Positions 1 to 9,247 of a stretch of DNA of 64,000 nt are shown here, in pieces. Origin of the DNA: Actinomadura sp. K4S16 (lineage in GTDB: Bacteria > Actinomycetota > Actinomycetes > Streptosporangiales > Streptosporangiaceae); NCBI RefSeq assembly GCF_008327685.1, contig NZ_BDDE01000010.1, forward strand, positions 62,001 through 126,000, in the 5' to 3' direction. Made by a program: the position numbers and the translations under genes. The stretch's first letter is position 1, and each line of letters begins with the position of its first letter. A model generated the notes under the pieces. It had not been told where the DNA came from, ran no database searches, and worked only from the letters and a program-made list of their open reading frames with translations.

Positions 1-93
1 GTTCGCGAACCCCGCCCGCCCTCCAACCCACCCCCCTCCGCACGGCGTCCGCTTCCGGACGCCCCGCGGAACAGATCTTGGGAGGCGTCAACG

Positions 94-3000
94 ATGAACG
101 CGTCCGACATGTCCCGGCCACCAGGTCGCCGGCGGCCGAGCCGCGCCCGCGCGCGCCTGCTCGGTGCGCTCTCCGCGCCCGGCCGCGCCCCCGCTTCCGG
201 ACCGCCGCCGGGCACCGCCCGCGGCCCCGCCGGCGCGAGGCGGCCGTACCAGGCCCTGCTCGCCGCCGGCGTCGCCGTGCTGGTCGCCGGAGTCCTCTGC
301 TTCGCGGCCCTGCGTCCCGGCGACGCCGCCGCCGACACCGTCGGCGCAGGCGGCTACACCACCACCCAGGTCGGCCCGCTGCCCTCGGGCTGCGGTTCGA
401 TCTCGACCGACCCGCGCCAGTGGGTCACGGCGAACGCCCCGTCCGGTGCCGTGCCCACCAACGACTGGTGGTCGTCCATCCTGTGGAAGCGCACGAACTG
501 CGCGTACGGCGAGCCGCTGGCCGCCAATCCGCTGACCTTCCGCGCGCAGGCCGGCGGCCTCGGGTTCTCCTACACCACGACGCCGTCGATCAGCGGCTCG
601 GCGACCGGTCCCGGCGAGTACCACTTCCCCTACCGCGAGGACTTCGTCGCCGGGGTGGCGCAGCTGAACGCCCCCGACGTCAAGGTCGACGGCTGGAGCG
701 ACTGGACGGTCAGCCCGTACCTCAGCGACGGGGCGCGCTCCCTGCGCGCCACGGTCGGCAAGGGCCTGCCGTTCGCGTACTTCCGCACGTCCGGAGGGAA
801 CGCGCAGCTCACCGCCTCCGGCGGGGCCGCCCCGACGGTCTGGTCCAACAGCGGATCCTGGATCGGCTACACGATCAACGGCCACGACTACGCGGCCTAC
901 GCCCCGTCCGGAGCGACCTGGACGGTCAGCGGCTCGACGATCAGCTCGTCGCTCGCCGGGAAGGACTACTTCTCCGTCGCCGTCCTGCCGACCACCGCGT
1001 CGGCCAGCGACGACGACCGCAAGAGCCTGGCCACGACCTACGGAAAGTCCGCATACGACCACGTCACCGGCACCAAGGCCTCCTACCGGTACGACGAGGC
1101 GAAGAGCACCGTGACGACGACCTACACCTACACCACCACCGCCATGGAAGGCGGCGGCACGGGCACGGTCGCGGCGCTGCTCCCCCACCAGTGGCGGTAC
1201 CTGGCGTCGGGCACCCCGCTGCCGCAGACGTACGTCTCGCCGCGCGGCGCCCTCAAGGTGCTCACCGGGATCGAGTCCTTCACCACCTCGATGGTCTTCC
1301 ACGGGGTGCTCCCGGAGGTGCCCGCGGTCGCGGACTCCGGCGGATCCGACGCGACCACGCTGCAGAACTACCTCGCCGCCGAGAAGTCCGACCCGACCAA
1401 GCAGGTCAGCGACGACACGTACTGGACCGGCAAGGGCCTGGGGCGCGCCGCCCGCCTCGCGGAGATCGCCGACCAGACCGGGAACACGGCGGTACGCGAC
1501 GCCGCCCTGTCGGCGATCAGGTCCAAGCTCACCGACTGGTTCACCGCCTCGCCGGGGAAGACGGCGCACCTCTTCTACTACGACCGGAACTGGGGCACCC
1601 TCATCGGCTACCCGGCCTCCTACGGGTCGGACCAGGAGCTCAACGACCACCACTTCCACTACGGCTACTACATCGCCGCCGCGGCCACCCTGGCCAAGTT
1701 CGACCCCCAGTGGGCGTCCGAGGACCGGTACGGCGGAATGGTCGACCTGCTGATCCGCGACGCGAACAACTACGACCGCACCGACACCCGGTTCCCCTAC
1801 CTGCGGGACTTCGACATCTACGGCGGCCACGACTGGGCGTCGGGGCACGGGTCGTTCGCGGCCGGCAACAACCAGGAGTCGTCGTCGGAGGGCATGAACT
1901 TCGACAACGCCCTGATCCAATGGGGCCAGGCCACCGGGAACAAGGCCGTCCGCGACGCGGGCATCTACATGTACACGACGCAGGCGGCGGCGATCCAGGA
2001 CTACTGGTTCGACACCAAGGACCAGGTCTTCCCCCGCGACTTCCCGCACAACGAGGTCGGCATGGTGTGGAGCGACGGCGCGGCGTACTCCACCTGGTTC
2101 TCCGCCGATCCCGCCAAGATCCAGGGCATCAACCTGCTGCCCGTCACCGGCGGCCACCTGTACCTCGGATACGACCCCGACTACGTGCTCACCGACTACA
2201 AGGACATGCTGACCAACAGCGGAGCCACTCAGCCTCTCTCCTGGACCGACATCTGGTACGAGTTCCTCGCGCTCGGCGACGGGGACAGGGCACTGGCCGA
2301 CTTCCGCGCGAACAGCGGCTTCACGTCCGAGGAGGGTGAGAGCAAGGCGCACACCTTCCACTGGATCCGCAACCTGGCCGCGCTGGGGCACGTCGACACG
2401 AGCGTCACCGCGGACAGCCCGCTGAGCAGCGTCTTCACCAAGAACGGCGAACGGACGTACGTCGCCTCCAACATCACTTCGACGGACCTCACCGTCCACT
2501 TCTCCGACGGCACGACCCTCGCCGTGCCCCCCGGCAAGACCGTCGCCTCCGGCGCGAACGAATGGAGCGGCGGCAGTGCGACCGGAGGCGGCGACGACGG
2601 CGGGACGCCCACGCCGACGATCACGCCGACGGTCACGCCCACGGGGACGCCCTGGAAGCCGACCCTGTACCCGCAGAGCGACGGGAGCGTGCTGCCGGCC
2701 CCCGGCACGACCGGCACCGCCACCCTCGCGTCCGCCGGCGGGCAGACCCACGACGGGACGCCGACCGACCCGGTGACCTTCACCGCCGAGGGGGTGACCC
2801 TCAAGTACAACGGCGGCGCCACCGCCCTGGATCTCGCGGTCGACGCCGGCACCGCGGTGGGGAACGGCCCCCAGGTGCGGATCTCCTACGACCGCACCGG
2901 TGACGGGACCTGGGACAGGGTGGAGACCTACCACTACTTCGCCACCGACCCGGTACCCGGCTACGAGCACTACACCCAGCGCACCGGCCTGGAGTCGGCG

Positions 3001-3123
3001 ACCGGGTCTCTAGGCGACCTGGACGGCGGCACCGTAAGGATCGAGGTCTGGAACGCCATCGGCACCAACCCGACCACCCTCGGCACCGGCGACAAGTCCG
3101 TCGTCACCCTCCCCTACAACTGA
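94..3123 (+). CDS. GH81 endo-beta-1,3-glucanase, membrane-anchored or secreted
   Basis: This 1009-residue protein is a family 81 glycoside hydrolase, which cleaves beta-1,3-glucan such as fungal cell wall or callose. A basic N-terminus of about 50 residues precedes a hydrophobic segment at about 52-75, which acts as an uncleaved anchor or long signal peptide. The catalytic body runs from about 85 to 820. It carries the family signature NDHHFHYGYY (Asp518, His522) and NNQESSSEG (Glu595, Glu599), the acidic positions conserved in GH81. A Gly/Asp/Thr-Pro linker at about 830-850 leads to a roughly 150-residue C-terminal beta-rich domain, possibly carbohydrate-binding; I could not assign its family. 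GGAGG at 81-85 supports the ATG at 94. It is convergent with the kinase pair. GH81 is confident; secretion mode is inferred. Confidence 0.93.
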   Translation: MNASDMSRPPGRRRPSRARARLLGALSAPGRAPASGPPPGTARGPAGARRPYQALLAAGVAVLVAGVLCFAALRPGDAAADTVGAGGYTTTQVGPLPSGCGSISTDPRQWVTANAPSGAVPTNDWWSSILWKRTNCAYGEPLAANPLTFRAQAGGLGFSYTTTPSISGSATGPGEYHFPYREDFVAGVAQLNAPDVKVDGWSDWTVSPYLSDGARSLRATVGKGLPFAYFRTSGGNAQLTASGGAAPTVWSNSGSWIGYTINGHDYAAYAPSGATWTVSGSTISSSLAGKDYFSVAVLPTTASASDDDRKSLATTYGKSAYDHVTGTKASYRYDEAKSTVTTTYTYTTTAMEGGGTGTVAALLPHQWRYLASGTPLPQTYVSPRGALKVLTGIESFTTSMVFHGVLPEVPAVADSGGSDATTLQNYLAAEKSDPTKQVSDDTYWTGKGLGRAARLAEIADQTGNTAVRDAALSAIRSKLTDWFTASPGKTAHLFYYDRNWGTLIGYPASYGSDQELNDHHFHYGYYIAAAATLAKFDPQWASEDRYGGMVDLLIRDANNYDRTDTRFPYLRDFDIYGGHDWASGHGSFAAGNNQESSSEGMNFDNALIQWGQATGNKAVRDAGIYMYTTQAAAIQDYWFDTKDQVFPRDFPHNEVGMVWSDGAAYSTWFSADPAKIQGINLLPVTGGHLYLGYDPDYVLTDYKDMLTNSGATQPLSWTDIWYEFLALGDGDRALADFRANSGFTSEEGESKAHTFHWIRNLAALGHVDTSVTADSPLSSVFTKNGERTYVASNITSTDLTVHFSDGTTLAVPPGKTVASGANEWSGGSATGGGDDGGTPTPTITPTVTPTGTPWKPTLYPQSDGSVLPAPGTTGTATLASAGGQTHDGTPTDPVTFTAEGVTLKYNGGATALDLAVDAGTAVGNGPQVRISYDRTGDGTWDRVETYHYFATDPVPGYEHYTQRTGLESATGSLGDLDGGTVRIEVWNAIGTNPTTLGTGDKSVVTLPYN

Positions 3124-3145
3124 CCGCACTCCCCTTTCGGCGGCG

Positions 3146-5302
3146 TCACGGCTCGGAGCGGATCGCCTGGACGACGGCACCGTCCACGACGCAGTACACC
3201 GTGCCGCCCATCGCGGTGTAGTACTGCGCCGTACCCACCGTGCGAAGGACGTCCTCGAAATCGAAGCGGCGACGTAGGCGGCCTGTCGGCAGATCAAGCA
3301 CCGACAGGCCGTCGACGGCGCCGTAGTACACCAGCGATCCCAGGATCAGCGGTCGTTCGCGTTGCCCCTGGCCGACTTCGCGCTCCCAGCGGGGCGTGCC
3401 TGTGGCGGCGTCCAGGGCGACGATCCGGCCGTCGTTGTCGGTGACCACCGCGAGCCCTCCGCCCACCGCGGGGACCAGGAAGTCGCGCGACCCCTCATTG
3501 CCGGCCGCGCCAGTGACGGAGCGCTTCCACCGCAGGCGCCCGGACGCCGGATCGATGGCGTAGAGGGTCCCGTCCTGGCCGCCGACGAACACGGTGCCGC
3601 CGGCGACTCCCGCCGGGGCTCCCTTCCCAAGCTCGGACGCCGCGGCGCCGCCGAGGGCGACGCTCCACCGCTTCCGGCCGGTCGCCGCGTCGAGGCCGAG
3701 GACGGAGCCGTCCTCGGTGATGACCACCACCACGCCGCCCTCCGCCATCGGCGTCGTGCTGGAGCCGGCGCCCGTCCGCACCTGCCAGCGAGCGTTGCCG
3801 GTGACGAGGTCGATCCCGTAGACGAAGCCCTTCCCCGTGCCGAAGCAGCACATGCCGCCCGAGAGCACCGCCTGGGTCTGGAGCAGGCCGTCCACGCGGT
3901 ACTGCCAGCGCGGCCGGCCGCTCGCGGCGTCGTACCCGTACAGCCCGTACTCCCCGGTGCCGCTGCTGCCGGTGAGGCAGACGACCCCGGACGCGGCGAC
4001 GAGGGCGGGCGCGAGTCCGAAGGTCTTCAGCGGCTGGGTCCAGAGGGTCTTGCCGGTCGCCTCGTCGAACCCGACCACGGCCTCCCGGCCCGTGGAGTCG
4101 TAGAGGAAGCCCCGGCCGCCGAGCAGGGCCGGTGACGACTCGCGGGCCGCTGTGAAGTCGGCCTGCCACCTCTGCTTCCCGGTCCGGGCGTCGAGCGCGA
4201 ACGTGCGGCCGGCCAGCCCGGCGGAGCCGAACGCGTACACGGTCCGGCCCGACGCGACGAGCCGCGTCCTGATGTACGTGCTGTCGGGCAGCTCGAACGT
4301 CCAGCGGACCGGGGAGTCGTCCCGTCGCAGGAGGAAGGCGCCGGTCCCGCCGGCGGCCAGGGCCGCCAGGACGCCGCCCGCGCCGAGGGCCAGGAAGACG
4401 CGACGGCCCGGGGCGCGGGGGGCGGCGGGCTCGCCCCGCCGGGCGACGTCGTGCGCGACGGGCGGCGGGAGCCATTGCGTGCCCTGCGCGGCGGCGGCCG
4501 GGTCGTCGGACAGCTGCGCCAGCAGCCAGTCGGCACCCGGCCTGCGGGCAGGATCCTTGTCCATGCATGCCGCGATCAGCGCGCGGAGACCGGGATCGGC
4601 GACGCCGTCCAGGTAGGGCGGCAGGTGCATGACGCGGTACACCAGCTCGTGGACGGCGCCCCGTCCGAACGGGCCGGCACCGGTGGCGGCGTAGGTCAGG
4701 ACGGCGCCGAACGAGAACACGTCCGACGGCGGCCCGACCGCCTCGCCGGCGGCCTGCTCGGGGGACATGTAGGCGGGGGTGCCGAGGGCCACGCCGGTCC
4801 GCGTCAGCGCGGTGGCCTCGCTCGGGCGGGCGATGCCGAAGTCGATGACGCGCGGGCCCTCGGGCGTGAGCATCACGTTGGACGGTTTGAGGTCGCGGTG
4901 CACGATCCCGGCGCGGTGGATCGACACCAGCGCCTCGGCGAGCCCGGCGCCGAGCGCGCGGACCGCGGGGGGCGGCAGCGGCCCGTGCGCCGCGACGGCG
5001 TCCTCCAGGGAGAGCCCGCGCAGGAACGTCGTGGCGAGCCACGGCGGCGAGGCGTCGGGGTCGGCGTCCACCACCGGGGCGGTGTGGACGCCGCTGACCG
5101 CGCGGGCCGCCGTGATCTCGCGCCGGAACCGGGCCCGGAAGTCGCCGTCCTCCGCCATGGCCGGATGAATGATCTTGATGGCGACCGTCCGGCCGGCGGG
5201 CGAGCGGCCGAGGAAGACCTGCCCCATGCCGCCCGCGCCCAGCCTGGCCACGACGCGGTAGGGCCCCACCTGCCGCGGGTCTCCCGGACGTGTCGCGGAC
5301 AT
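3146..5302 (-). CDS. Receptor Ser/Thr protein kinase with extracellular PQQ propeller (copy 1)
   Basis: The 718-residue protein has an N-terminal Hanks-type kinase domain (about 13-265). It shows a glycine loop, catalytic Lys43 (VAIKII), HRD at 135-137, DFG at 154-156 and an intact APE-like segment with the downstream C-lobe. A single membrane helix lies at about 302-325. The remainder (335-718) is a chain of W-x-x-x-repeat PQQ blades that should form an extracellular beta-propeller. The layout resembles AfsK/PknD-type sensor kinases, so it should sense an envelope ligand and phosphorylate cytoplasmic proteins. The ATG at 5302 was chosen because the glycine loop follows it directly; upstream in-frame sequence is not kinase-like. 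It lies 14 nt behind a paralogue on the same strand and probably shares its transcript. Confidence 0.93.
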   Translation of the reverse strand: MSATRPGDPRQVGPYRVVARLGAGGMGQVFLGRSPAGRTVAIKIIHPAMAEDGDFRARFRREITAARAVSGVHTAPVVDADPDASPPWLATTFLRGLSLEDAVAAHGPLPPPAVRALGAGLAEALVSIHRAGIVHRDLKPSNVMLTPEGPRVIDFGIARPSEATALTRTGVALGTPAYMSPEQAAGEAVGPPSDVFSFGAVLTYAATGAGPFGRGAVHELVYRVMHLPPYLDGVADPGLRALIAACMDKDPARRPGADWLLAQLSDDPAAAAQGTQWLPPPVAHDVARRGEPAAPRAPGRRVFLALGAGGVLAALAAGGTGAFLLRRDDSPVRWTFELPDSTYIRTRLVASGRTVYAFGSAGLAGRTFALDARTGKQRWQADFTAARESSPALLGGRGFLYDSTGREAVVGFDEATGKTLWTQPLKTFGLAPALVAASGVVCLTGSSGTGEYGLYGYDAASGRPRWQYRVDGLLQTQAVLSGGMCCFGTGKGFVYGIDLVTGNARWQVRTGAGSSTTPMAEGGVVVVITEDGSVLGLDAATGRKRWSVALGGAAASELGKGAPAGVAGGTVFVGGQDGTLYAIDPASGRLRWKRSVTGAAGNEGSRDFLVPAVGGGLAVVTDNDGRIVALDAATGTPRWEREVGQGQRERPLILGSLVYYGAVDGLSVLDLPTGRLRRRFDFEDVLRTVGTAQYYTAMGGTVYCVVDGAVVQAIRSEP

Positions 5303-5316
5303 CGGTTCTCCGTCTC

Positions 5317-7383
5317 TCAGCCGGTCGCGGTGCTTGATCCACCGCGCGCGTCGAGAGCGTACAGGTACCCGTCCTTGCAGCCGGCGTAGATGATCCCCTC
5401 TCCGACGGCCACACCGGACTCGATGCCCTCGTCGGTCTGGAACCGCCACACCTTGCGGCCGGTGGCGGCCTCGACCGCGTACACGCATCCGTCCGAATAG
5501 ACCCCGCTCGGGACGTACAGGACGCCGCCGGTCAGGACGGGGTTCTCGTGGATCTGCCCGTCCAGTTGGACCTGCCAGCGCATCGTCCCCGTGGCGGGAT
5601 CCAGAGCGGAGACCTTCCCGCCGTAGTCGCACACGTACACCAGGCGGTCGGTCACGACCGGGCGGGAGGTGGCGGTCTCGCCCATGTCGAACGTCCAGCG
5701 CCGCTTGCCGGTACGGGCGGCGACCGCGTGGACCTTCTCGCCCTGGAAGTCGGCGAAGCAGACCATGCCGTTCGCCGCCGCGGTGTCCTGGACGCCCTGG
5801 GGGGACGGGTACGTCCATCGGGGCCGGCCGGTGGACGCGTCGTAGGCGGTGAGGCTCTTACGGCCGGGAGCGTATACGGCCCCGTCGGCGACGGCGGGGG
5901 TCCGATCGGCCCCGCCGCGCCGCCATCGGACGGCGCCCCCGGACGCGTCGAGCGCTTGGAGGGCGTCGCCGCCGCAGTAAACCAGCCCCCCGGCGACTAG
6001 GGGGTCCGCTTGGGTGCCCCCGACCGTACGCTGCCATCTGAGCCTGCCCGTGCGGGCATCGACCGCGTGCAGGACGCCATCCTGGGAAAGCGCGTAGACG
6101 AGGCCCGACGCGACGGCGGGACCGGTGACGATCCGCCGTGCGGTCCGGTACTTCCACCGCGGTTTGCCGGACTTGGCGTCGAATGCCAGCAGGCCCCCTT
6201 TCTCGCTGCCCACGAAGACCTGTCCGCCTGCCACCGCCGGTGTGGAGACGAGGTATTCGTCGCCGGAGAAGCGCTTCCACAGCACCTTGCCGTCTCGCAT
6301 GGGAGCAGGCGCGGCCGGCACGGAGGACGCGGCGGACGGCACGGTCGGCGTCCGCGCGCCGGGCCCGTCCGAAGGCTCCTGGAGTGCCCGGACCAGCGCC
6401 ACGACTCCCCCGGTGCCCAGCACGACGCCGGCGGCCGCCCCGCCCAGGAGCAGGAACCGCCGCCGCCCCGGCTCCCCGCCCGTCGCGGGCACCGTGCGCG
6501 GGAGGTCGGGCACGTCCGTTCCGGCCTGGAGGACGCGAGCGGCGACGGTGTCCGGCAGCCAGCCGACGCCGTGCAGGTCGGTGCTCTGCGGCACGAGGGG
6601 TGCGAGCTGGTGGAGCAGCCGGTCCGGGGTCGGTCGCCTGTAGGGGTCGGCGTCCAGGCAGGCCTCGACCACGGCCCGCAGCGCCGGGTCGGTGACGGCG
6701 CCGAGCCGCGGCCGCTCGTGCACGGCGCGGTAGATCAGCACGTGGGGCGGTCCCTGCCCGTAGGGGCCGGCGCCCGTCGTGGCGAAGACCAGCACCGCGC
6801 CGAGGGAGAAGACGTCGGCGGCCGGCCCCGTCGGCGCTCCGCGGGCCTGCTCCGGCGCCATGAAGCCCGGGGACCCGACGGCGAAGCCCGCCTGGGTGAC
6901 GGCGGCGGCGTCCGCGGCGTGGGCGATGCCGAAGTCGATCACCTTGGGCCCGTCGATCCCCAGGATGACGTTGGACGGTTTGAGGTCGCGGTGCACGACG
7001 CCGGCGCGGTGGATCGACACCAGCGCCTCGGCGAGCCCGGCGCCCAGCACGACGGCGGCGGGGGCCGGCAGCGTTCCCGCCAGGTCCAGCGGGACGCCCG
7101 GCAGGTACGCGGTCGCCAGCCACGGCAGGGCGGCGTCGGGATCGGCGTCGACGACGGGCGCGGTGAAGGCGCCGCTCACGGCCCGGGCGGCATCGACCTC
7201 GCGCCGGAAACGCGCCCGGAAGTCGGGATCCTCGACCAGTTGCGGATGGACGAGCTTGACCGCCACCAGCGTCCCGCCGGGCGAACGCCCCAGGAACACC
7301 TGGCCCATGCCGCCGGTGCCGAGCCTGCCCAGCAGCCGGTGGCCGCCGACCCGCCGTGGATCACCGGACCGCAGCGGCTCCAT
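5317..7383 (-). CDS. Receptor Ser/Thr protein kinase with extracellular PQQ propeller (copy 2)
   Basis: A 688-residue paralogue of the neighbouring kinase with the same order of parts. The kinase domain spans about 13-265 with Lys43, HRD at 131-133 and DFG at 150-152. A proline/alanine-rich juxtamembrane stretch follows, then one membrane helix near 325-350 and a C-terminal PQQ-blade propeller. The first 80 residues are close to copy 1 (GDPRxVG, LGRSP, DFRARFRRE), whereas the propellers differ more, as expected if kinase input was conserved and ligand recognition diverged. The ATG at 7383 begins MEPLRSGDPRR, which aligns with MSATRPGDPRQ of copy 1. An upstream ATG at 7476 would add 31 non-kinase residues and is not preferred. 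This gene is first in the pair. Confidence 0.93.
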   Translation of the reverse strand: MEPLRSGDPRRVGGHRLLGRLGTGGMGQVFLGRSPGGTLVAVKLVHPQLVEDPDFRARFRREVDAARAVSGAFTAPVVDADPDAALPWLATAYLPGVPLDLAGTLPAPAAVVLGAGLAEALVSIHRAGVVHRDLKPSNVILGIDGPKVIDFGIAHAADAAAVTQAGFAVGSPGFMAPEQARGAPTGPAADVFSLGAVLVFATTGAGPYGQGPPHVLIYRAVHERPRLGAVTDPALRAVVEACLDADPYRRPTPDRLLHQLAPLVPQSTDLHGVGWLPDTVAARVLQAGTDVPDLPRTVPATGGEPGRRRFLLLGGAAAGVVLGTGGVVALVRALQEPSDGPGARTPTVPSAASSVPAAPAPMRDGKVLWKRFSGDEYLVSTPAVAGGQVFVGSEKGGLLAFDAKSGKPRWKYRTARRIVTGPAVASGLVYALSQDGVLHAVDARTGRLRWQRTVGGTQADPLVAGGLVYCGGDALQALDASGGAVRWRRGGADRTPAVADGAVYAPGRKSLTAYDASTGRPRWTYPSPQGVQDTAAANGMVCFADFQGEKVHAVAARTGKRRWTFDMGETATSRPVVTDRLVYVCDYGGKVSALDPATGTMRWQVQLDGQIHENPVLTGGVLYVPSGVYSDGCVYAVEAATGRKVWRFQTDEGIESGVAVGEGIIYAGCKDGYLYALDARGGSSTATG

Positions 7384-7569
7384 GCCCGCCCCACCCTCTC
7401 TCCCCGTCCCGCGCCCTCCGCGGACCGCATGATCGTCCGTGGAGTGAGATGCCGGTGCGCACCGCCCCGTTCGCACGGATCGGCGGTGAGACCGGTGGAT
7501 TCTCCCAGACGCGGCGGCGGTTCGCCGGGCCCTTGCGACCCCTGCTCGGACCGGGGAGAAGGGCGCCTG

Positions 7570-8886
7570 TCAGCCGGTGGTGTAGCAGGGGGCGTTCAGC
7601 TGGTAGCTCCGGGCTGTCGGGCCTGCCGCGAAGTCCGTCATCACCTTGATGCCGGTGAACTCGTGCTGGTCCGGCCTGCCGAGCACCGTCTGCCGGAAGG
7701 CCGAGGAGTTCGGGGAGCCGGAGGAGTTCCCGGCCTCGGCGGGCAGGATGCCCTCGTAGTCGACGAACCTGATGGAGCGCACGGCCTTCAGCAGCCCCTC
7801 GCGGCTCAGGTCCTTGTCCTCGATCGCCCGCTGAAGGGCGGCCTTCAGCGGGTAGGACAGGACCCATCCGGTGGTGTAGGCGTCGTCCGGTTCGACCCTG
7901 CCGACCGCCTGCCGCATCGCGGCGTGGCCGGGCGAATCGGTCGCGAACGGCTTCCACGGTGCGACCTGGATGTACCGCTCCTTCATCGCGTCGATCGCGG
8001 GGCTCTGCAGCAGGCCCTTCGACCACGTGGGGTTGTCGCCGATGAAATGCCCCGTGTAGCCGCCCCGGACGGTCTTGCCGATGATGGTCGCCGCGTCGAC
8101 GGGGCTCGTGGTGAGGACGACGAGGTCGGGCTTCTTCCCGAGGATGGCCCGCACGGCCTCCTCCTGTTCCGCGCTGCTCTTGCCGGGCTGCCCCTGGGCA
8201 GTCGGCACGTCGGTGAAGGAGAGCCCGCGCGCCGCGGCGGCGATCCTCGCCCCGGCGGCCGCGTCGTCGCCGTAGTCCCCGGCGTAGTGGACCGCCATGA
8301 CGCTCTTGGCCCTGAGGTGGTCGGCGCCGTAGTCGACGCCGTTCATCGCCTCGAAGCAGTACGAGGCTCCCGACTCCAGGATGTTGTCCTCGAACTCCCA
8401 CTTCGACGTCCAGGACACGGGCAGCGCGACCATCGCGTCCGCCCGCAGGGAGCCGAGGATCGCGTCCGTCACCGGCGATCCGAGCGTCTGCGCCAGCGCG
8501 AGCACCTTGCCCTTGATCTCGTTGTAGGCCCTGGCCTGCACCCGCGGGTCGTAGTGGTTGTCGCGGACGTAGGTGACCACGTCGATGTCGTAGCCGGCGA
8601 TGCCTCCCTGCCGGTTCACGCGGTCCCAGAAGGCGCGCTGCGCCCGGGTGACCGGGACCCCCAGCGCCTTGAAGGGCCCGTCGCTCAGATCCGACAGGGT
8701 GCCGAGGTAGATGCAGCCGTGCCCCTCGTTGACCGCGTGCGGGCAGGGCTCGCGGGTCACTCCCGGCGCGCTCGACGCGAGCAGGCCGTCCGAGTCGCCG
8801 CATCCGGCGGTCCCCAGCGTCGCCAGCAGCACGGCGCTCGCCAGCAGGGCCTTGACCCGCGGCAGGTCACAGCGCACGGAGACCAT
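7570..8886 (-). CDS. Branched-chain amino acid-type ABC substrate-binding lipoprotein
   Basis: This 438-residue protein has an N-terminal hydrophobic segment ending in a lipobox-like TAGC with Cys29, so it is probably a lipoprotein on the outer face of the membrane. The body has the type I periplasmic-binding fold of the LivJ family: an N-terminal lobe with a GxLSDLS-like strand, NRQGGIAGYDI, and a long hinge-linked second lobe. No permease or ATPase gene adjoins it. Instead it is the last gene of an operon with a DUF742 protein and a sensor kinase, starting 20 nt inside the DUF742 gene behind a strong GGAGGA at about 8892-8897. Ligand presentation to the kinase is the likely role, by inference. 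Confidence 0.88.
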   Translation of the reverse strand: MVSVRCDLPRVKALLASAVLLATLGTAGCGDSDGLLASSAPGVTREPCPHAVNEGHGCIYLGTLSDLSDGPFKALGVPVTRAQRAFWDRVNRQGGIAGYDIDVVTYVRDNHYDPRVQARAYNEIKGKVLALAQTLGSPVTDAILGSLRADAMVALPVSWTSKWEFEDNILESGASYCFEAMNGVDYGADHLRAKSVMAVHYAGDYGDDAAAGARIAAAARGLSFTDVPTAQGQPGKSSAEQEEAVRAILGKKPDLVVLTTSPVDAATIIGKTVRGGYTGHFIGDNPTWSKGLLQSPAIDAMKERYIQVAPWKPFATDSPGHAAMRQAVGRVEPDDAYTTGWVLSYPLKAALQRAIEDKDLSREGLLKAVRSIRFVDYEGILPAEAGNSSGSPNSSAFRQTVLGRPDQHEFTGIKVMTDFAAGPTARSYQLNAPCYTTG

Positions 8887-9247
8887 TGATCACTTCCTCC
8901 AGAAGACGCCGGTCGGCGGGCCCCGTCCGGGGCGCCGCCGGCCGCTGTACGGTCACCAGCCCGCGGTCCAGCAGGTCGCTCAGCAGCACGCGGACGACCC
9001 CGACCGGCAGCCGCAGGTCCGCCGCCAGGTCGACGACGGTCCGGGGCCGCAGGCAGCGTTCGAGGATCTGCTCGTCCTCCGGTCCGAGCGTCCGGGGGTC
9101 CGGCATCGGCACCTCGGCGGTGACGACCACCGCGATGAGGTCCAGCGCGGCGCCCCGCTGCCGTGTCCTGCCCCTCGCCACCGCGAAGGGGCGGACGACG
9201 GGCCCGGCCTGCTCGTCGACCCACAGTTCGTCCGGTTCCCCGGGCAT
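8867..9247 (-). CDS. DUF742 protein (CvnC-like conservon component)
   Basis: A 126-residue protein of the DUF742 family. These are small cytoplasmic proteins with a winged-helix-like C-terminal half that accompany conservon sensor kinases in actinomycetes. The characteristic C-terminal half is visible: GPEDEQILERCL, then the VVDLAADLRLPVGVVRVLLSDLLDRGLV stretch (quoted in parts), then LLEEVINGLRAL. Its ATG overlaps the stop of the upstream kinase by one base (TAATG), and its own 3' end overlaps the binding-protein start by 20 nt, so the three genes should be translated together. The roadblock/LC7 protein that normally sits between the kinase and this protein is absent, as is the GTPase that normally follows. 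Confidence 0.9.
   Translation of the reverse strand: MPGEPDELWVDEQAGPVVRPFAVARGRTRQRGAALDLIAVVVTAEVPMPDPRTLGPEDEQILERCLRPRTVVDLAADLRLPVGVVRVLLSDLLDRGLVTVQRPAAPRTGPADRRLLEEVINGLRAL

Noticed and set aside
1-10. Palindrome GTTCGCGAAC at the window edge
   Set aside because: Only 10 bp of CG-rich sequence without context on the left; it may be an operator, but cannot be supported.
2590-2660. Short tandem repeats resembling a repeat array
   Set aside because: They encode the Thr-Pro linker of the GH81 protein.
88-2970. Long minus-strand open frame opposite the GH81 gene
   Set aside because: Arg/Gly/Val/Ala-rich antisense product of high-GC coding DNA with no domain; the plus strand has an unmistakable GH81 enzyme.
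6010-8889. Plus-strand open frame of about 960 codons opposite the kinase and lipoprotein genes
   Set aside because: It spans two clear minus-strand genes, contains no recognisable motif and has the composition of an antisense shadow.
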